From NCBI GenBank assembly GCA_964569225.1, contig CAZMTU010000048.1, positions 1 through 15,774 of the forward strand: DNA of 15,774 bases, written 5' to 3'. The notes under the pieces are model-generated. The model did not search any database. It had not been told where the DNA came from and saw only the letters and a program-made list of their open reading frames with translations. The translations under genes and the position numbers were made by a program. Shown here piece by piece: positions 13,439 to 15,774 of the stretch (its first letter is position 1; every line of letters starts with the position of its first letter). Origin of the DNA: CAKSQF01 sp964569225. GTDB taxonomy: Bacteria; Bacillota; Clostridia; Oscillospirales; CAG-272.

Positions 13439-13546
13439 AGTCTTCCTACGGCGGCATTATCCGCATCAGGTAAAGGGTTCAGGCTTCCGCCTATCTCAGC
13501 TTATACTTTAGCTATTAAGCCGCCAAAGTAATGGGCACCCCTGACT
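13439..13546 (-). promoter_or_regulatory. TPP (THI-box) riboswitch aptamer
   Basis: Read on the minus strand it has all the conserved TPP aptamer blocks in order: CAGGGGTGCCC (13543-13533), GCTGAGATAGGCGG, AACCCTTTACCTGATGCGG, ATAATGCCGCCGTAGGAA. Short P1 pairing AGTC (13546-13543) with GACT (13442-13439) closes it. An enlarged P3 region of about 30 bases lies between the first two blocks. It is placed between a consensus promoter and thiT, which agrees with thiamine uptake control. Confidence 0.95.
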
Positions 13547-13568
13547 GGTATTCGGTTCGGCAAAGATT

Positions 13569-13597
13569 ATTGTATAGGATAACGGCGTTTTTGTCAA
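13569..13597 (-). promoter_or_regulatory. Predicted promoter of the thiT transcript
   Basis: On the minus strand, -35 TTGACA (13597-13592), a 17-bp spacer and -10 TACAAT (13574-13569) start transcription about 20 bp before the riboswitch. Confidence 0.85.
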
Positions 13598-13643
13598 GGG
13601 GATTTTTGAAAAAACACACAATTTTATGCCTATTATGTCCCCT

Positions 13644-14276
13644 TCATGAGGTTTTTATAAAGTCTAATTGAACCAATTTTTTGCCGTTAGGCAACGGTTC
13701 CTCGCGTTTTTCGGTCAGACTGTATTCAATGCTTTTCATGGCACGGATTAAATCATCTTCCCGCATCTGATGATGCACTTTCTCCAAGCCGTCAAATACA
13801 TGAAGATAGGGAGAATCCGAAACAAAACCGTGATCCGTATTAATCTGAATAATACATGATAAGTACATCGGCTGAACCTGTAAGACCGCATTTTGAAAAG
13901 CCTGATACCCTATATATTCTATCAACAGATTCGCGATTACCATTTCAGCATGTGGAAGTACCACATTTTTAGCGGTTAAATCCAGGCAAATACATTCAAG
14001 CACGTTGCTCAAATAGCTGTATCTTGCGGCGCACTCCTTCAAATAATCATGATTTATATCTATGCCGTACACCTTTTGAATTTTTTGCGTATCAATATGC
14101 TCTAATCCATTGCCGCCGGCGATTCCTAATACCATGACTGTTTGGATCGGATACTGATTAAACTGCTTTTTCATCATCCTATTCATAGTCTGAAGCTGCA
14201 TAACCGAATCCAGTTTCATATGGTTTTCATAATCTGTTAATTGAATTTCTTCCCACGGATTTCTCAACCTTCTCAT
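13644..14276 (-). CDS. Class I SAM-dependent methyltransferase
   Basis: This 210-residue protein has a Rossmann-type SAM-binding start. Motif I is VMVLGIAGGNG (47-57), and the acidic residue at the end of strand two is Asp73 (YGIDIN). A post-motif region EMVIANLLIEYIG (about 110-122) fits strand four. The substrate cannot be told; no DNA or rRNA motif such as NPPY is seen. The start is uncertain. ATG 14276 has AAAGG only one or two bases upstream. TTG 14267 would be spaced better for the same site and gives a protein three residues shorter. It follows the GDSL hydrolase gene by 47 bp without a terminator, so co-transcription is likely. Confidence 0.85.
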   Translation of the reverse strand: MRRLRNPWEEIQLTDYENHMKLDSVMQLQTMNRMMKKQFNQYPIQTVMVLGIAGGNGLEHIDTQKIQKVYGIDINHDYLKECAARYSYLSNVLECICLDLTAKNVVLPHAEMVIANLLIEYIGYQAFQNAVLQVQPMYLSCIIQINTDHGFVSDSPYLHVFDGLEKVHHQMREDDLIRAMKSIEYSLTEKREEPLPNGKKLVQLDFIKTS

Positions 14277-14323
14277 TCCTTTATTAAAAAGCTGTTACAA
14301 AAAACAACTGCCATCAGACCGGA

Positions 14324-14941
14324 TTATGCTTTGATCAGTTTTGAAATGGCGTCGGCATACCAGCGGGCGATTAGGCGAGCGCCTGCTTCAGAGGGATGCA
14401 CACCATCGCCTGAAAAGGTCTGCCAAGACGTATGTACAATCGCCTGCGCCAGCAATCCGTCAGTAGGCAGGTATTCGTCGGCAAATTCCACTGCCAAACG
14501 GCGGGTAATGTCAATTTTCGGATTCAAATCCTCTCTAAAATAGAGTTTGTCTGGCGCAGGCAGCAAAAATTGCTCCATCATCAAAATTTTGGCGTTGGTA
14601 CGTTCCTTCAGCGCTGTCAGCACCTTACGGTAACAGCTCTCATAATAGCTGTGCTTCATCCAGTTTTCGCGGGGATCGGCAAAATGCCAAGTATCATTCA
14701 CGCCTATCAGAATAGACACAATATCCGGCTGTTCCTCAATAAATTCCTTTTCCAGCCGCTCCACCAAATTAAAAGTGCAGTCGCCTGATACGCCTAAATT
14801 CACAAACTCAAACTCAATGTCAGGATATTGAGCAGTCAACAGTTCAGCGGCATATTTTGGATATCCGCTGCCCAAATGGTGCTTATCGCTTCGATCGCGT
14901 CCCGCGTCTGTAATGCTGTCGCCTTGAAATAAAATTTTCAT
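14324..14941 (-). CDS. SGNH/GDSL-family hydrolase (esterase/lipase type)
   Basis: This 205-residue protein has all four SGNH blocks. Block I is FQGDSITDAG with nucleophile Ser9, block II VNLGVSGD with oxyanion Gly (about 50-53), block III IGVND with Asn82, and block V GDGVHPS with Asp179 and His182. Such enzymes hydrolyse esters, including acetyl groups on sugars. No signal peptide is present, so it acts in the cytoplasm. The substrate is not determined; a carbohydrate deacetylase is a reasonable guess because many intracellular clostridial relatives act that way, but no sugar gene is nearby. AGAGGAAG precedes the ATG, with a promoter upstream. Confidence 0.93.
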   Translation of the reverse strand: MKILFQGDSITDAGRDRSDKHHLGSGYPKYAAELLTAQYPDIEFEFVNLGVSGDCTFNLVERLEKEFIEEQPDIVSILIGVNDTWHFADPRENWMKHSYYESCYRKVLTALKERTNAKILMMEQFLLPAPDKLYFREDLNPKIDITRRLAVEFADEYLPTDGLLAQAIVHTSWQTFSGDGVHPSEAGARLIARWYADAISKLIKA

Positions 14942-14979
14942 GTTCGCTTCCTCTTTTCCGTAAAAAGTAGATTATCTAA

Positions 14980-15008
14980 AGGATAGCATATTCAAACACA
15001 TTTTTCAA
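14980..15008 (-). promoter_or_regulatory. Predicted promoter of the GDSL hydrolase-methyltransferase pair
   Basis: On the minus strand, -35 TTGAAA (15008-15003), a 17-bp spacer and -10 TATCCT (14985-14980) lie about 40 bp before the start codon. It diverges from the rpsF promoter. Confidence 0.6.
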
Positions 15009-15052
15009 GTCAATTTTATATGAAAAACCTATAAAAAATACTAAAAAAAGAC

Positions 15053-15081
15053 TTGACAAATGCCATCAAAGTCTGTATAAT
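15053..15081 (+). promoter_or_regulatory. Promoter of the rpsF-ssb operon
   Basis: A perfect TTGACA (15053-15058), a 17-bp spacer and a perfect TATAAT (15076-15081) lie 94 bp before rpsF, as expected for a strongly expressed ribosomal protein operon. A GTCGAG direct repeat follows near the transcription start. Confidence 0.88.
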
Positions 15082-15121
15082 AGTTAGGTCGAGGTCGAGA
15101 TTATTATTTCGGCTTCTCCTT

Positions 15122-15149
15122 ACCGCAGACAAATCAGACGGTTTGCGGT
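15122..15149 (+). promoter_or_regulatory. Leader stem-loop before rpsF, possible S6:S18 autoregulatory site
   Basis: ACCGCAGAC (15122-15130) pairs with GTTTGCGGT (15141-15149), 9 pairs with one G-T, around a 10-nt loop. It lies in the rpsF 5' UTR, 26 bases before the start, with no T-run, so it is not a terminator. Known rpsF leaders bind the S6:S18 complex for feedback control. That this is such a site is inferred from position only. Confidence 0.45.
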
Positions 15150-15175
15150 CTTATGTCCATAGGGAGGTGTAGATA

Positions 15176-15472
15176 ATGGAAAACCAGAACAAGTCTTATG
15201 AAACCTTATTCGTTATTGACGCAAGTCTCAGCGAAGATGGCATCAAGGCGGTCGTGGACAAGTTCAGCACCCTTATCGCGGCAAACGGTGAGGTAACTGC
15301 TACGAACGAATGGGGCAAGCGCAAGCTCGCATATCCCATCAATGACATGACTGAAGGCTATTATGTGCTGATTGATTTTACCGCTCCTGCTTCGTTTACA
15401 GCAGAGCTGGAAAGAATCTTCAACATTACCGAAGGTGTCATCCGTTCAATTGTCAAGAGAAAAATCGCGTAA
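15176..15472 (+). CDS. rpsF: 30S ribosomal protein S6
   Basis: This 98-residue protein has the full length of bacterial S6. It opens with the typical YETLFVIDASLSEDGIKAVV strand-helix, has the GKRKLAYPIND motif in the middle (about residues 46-57) and GYYVLIDF in the third strand. It ends with the IFNITEGVIRSIVKRK helix-strand. S6 binds S18 on the 30S platform. AGGGAGG precedes the ATG. It is followed 16 bp later by ssb, the conserved rpsF-ssb(-rpsR) order, with rpsR expected just outside the window. Confidence 0.98.
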   Translation: MENQNKSYETLFVIDASLSEDGIKAVVDKFSTLIAANGEVTATNEWGKRKLAYPINDMTEGYYVLIDFTAPASFTAELERIFNITEGVIRSIVKRKIA

Positions 15473-15488
15473 GGGGGAATAGCATAAA

Positions 15489-15774
15489 ATGGCTAACTTT
15501 AATTTTAACAAGGTCATTTTAGGCGGCCGTCTTACAGCAGATCCCGAACTTCGCTCAACGCCCAGCGGGGTCACTGTCACATCCTTCAGCATTGCTGTAA
15601 ACCGCCGGTTTGGCGGCGCAAACAGCGAACAGCAAACTGATTTTATTAATATTGTAGCTTGGCGCCAAACTGCCGAATTTATCACCAAATATTTCCACAA
15701 AGGAAGCTCTATTTGCGTGGTAGGCAGCATTCAGACCAGAAGCTGGACCGATCAGAACGGTCAAAAACGCTATG
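15489..15774 (+). CDS. ssb: Single-stranded DNA-binding protein (partial, C-terminus beyond the window)
   Basis: The frame from ATG 15489 stays open to the right edge; 95 residues are visible. The start MANFNFNKVILGGRLTADPE with RSTPSGVTVTSFSIAVNRRF, then DFINIVAWRQTAEFITKYFHKGS and a VVGSIQTRSWTDQNGQKRY segment, is the canonical SSB OB-fold. Its aromatic residues contact ssDNA. The acidic C-terminal tail is outside the window. AAGGGGGA stands about 10 bases before the start. It shares the rpsF promoter. The second residue run NFNFN replaces the more usual N-R in MLNRVIL-type starts. Confidence 0.97.
   Translation, partial: MANFNFNKVILGGRLTADPELRSTPSGVTVTSFSIAVNRRFGGANSEQQTDFINIVAWRQTAEFITKYFHKGSSICVVGSIQTRSWTDQNGQKRY

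Overview
The window reads as the chromosome of a low-to-moderate GC Firmicute, most likely a gut-type member of the Clostridia. Supporting signs are strong AGGAGG-type ribosome binding sites, TTGACA-N17-TATAAT promoters, a ThiT thiamine transporter behind a TPP riboswitch, a heterodimeric ABC exporter under a MarR regulator, and the rpsF-ssb order. I cannot name the species.

Positions 1 to about 4470 are the end of an integrated mobile element, probably an integrative conjugative or mobilizable element. On the minus strand a compact operon runs parA, parB, two small proteins of unknown function and a zinc-ribbon protein cut by the window edge. The genes overlap or abut. A divergent tyrosine integrase with an N-terminal zinc ribbon sits at the element end. 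The element stops at a 3' half of tRNA-Thr (anticodon GGT), followed by what looks like the original tRNA terminator. The intact tRNA and the rest of the element should therefore lie left of the window.

Two unexplained repeat structures sit in the element. Inside parB, three 66-bp units each carry a 25-nt palindrome and encode a 22-residue protein repeat. Between parA and the integrase lie three units of 122 to 136 bp, each with a conserved box followed by a stem-loop of different sequence. The last unit folds into a compact three-way junction.

Positions 4580 to 9736 hold a C_GCAxxG_C_C family redox protein (minus) and a divergent plus-strand operon of a MarR repressor with two ABC exporter half-transporters. 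The NBD residues show one degenerate and one consensus ATP site. The operon is followed by an intergenic region with four successive stem-loops.

Positions 9737 to 14941 are all minus-strand: an XRE regulator, a doubtful 74-codon ORF, nadC without nadA or nadB, a secreted or lipoprotein-like protein, thiT with its TPP riboswitch and terminator, a class I methyltransferase and an SGNH/GDSL hydrolase. The right end holds the plus-strand rpsF-ssb operon with a consensus promoter and a leader stem-loop; ssb runs off the window.
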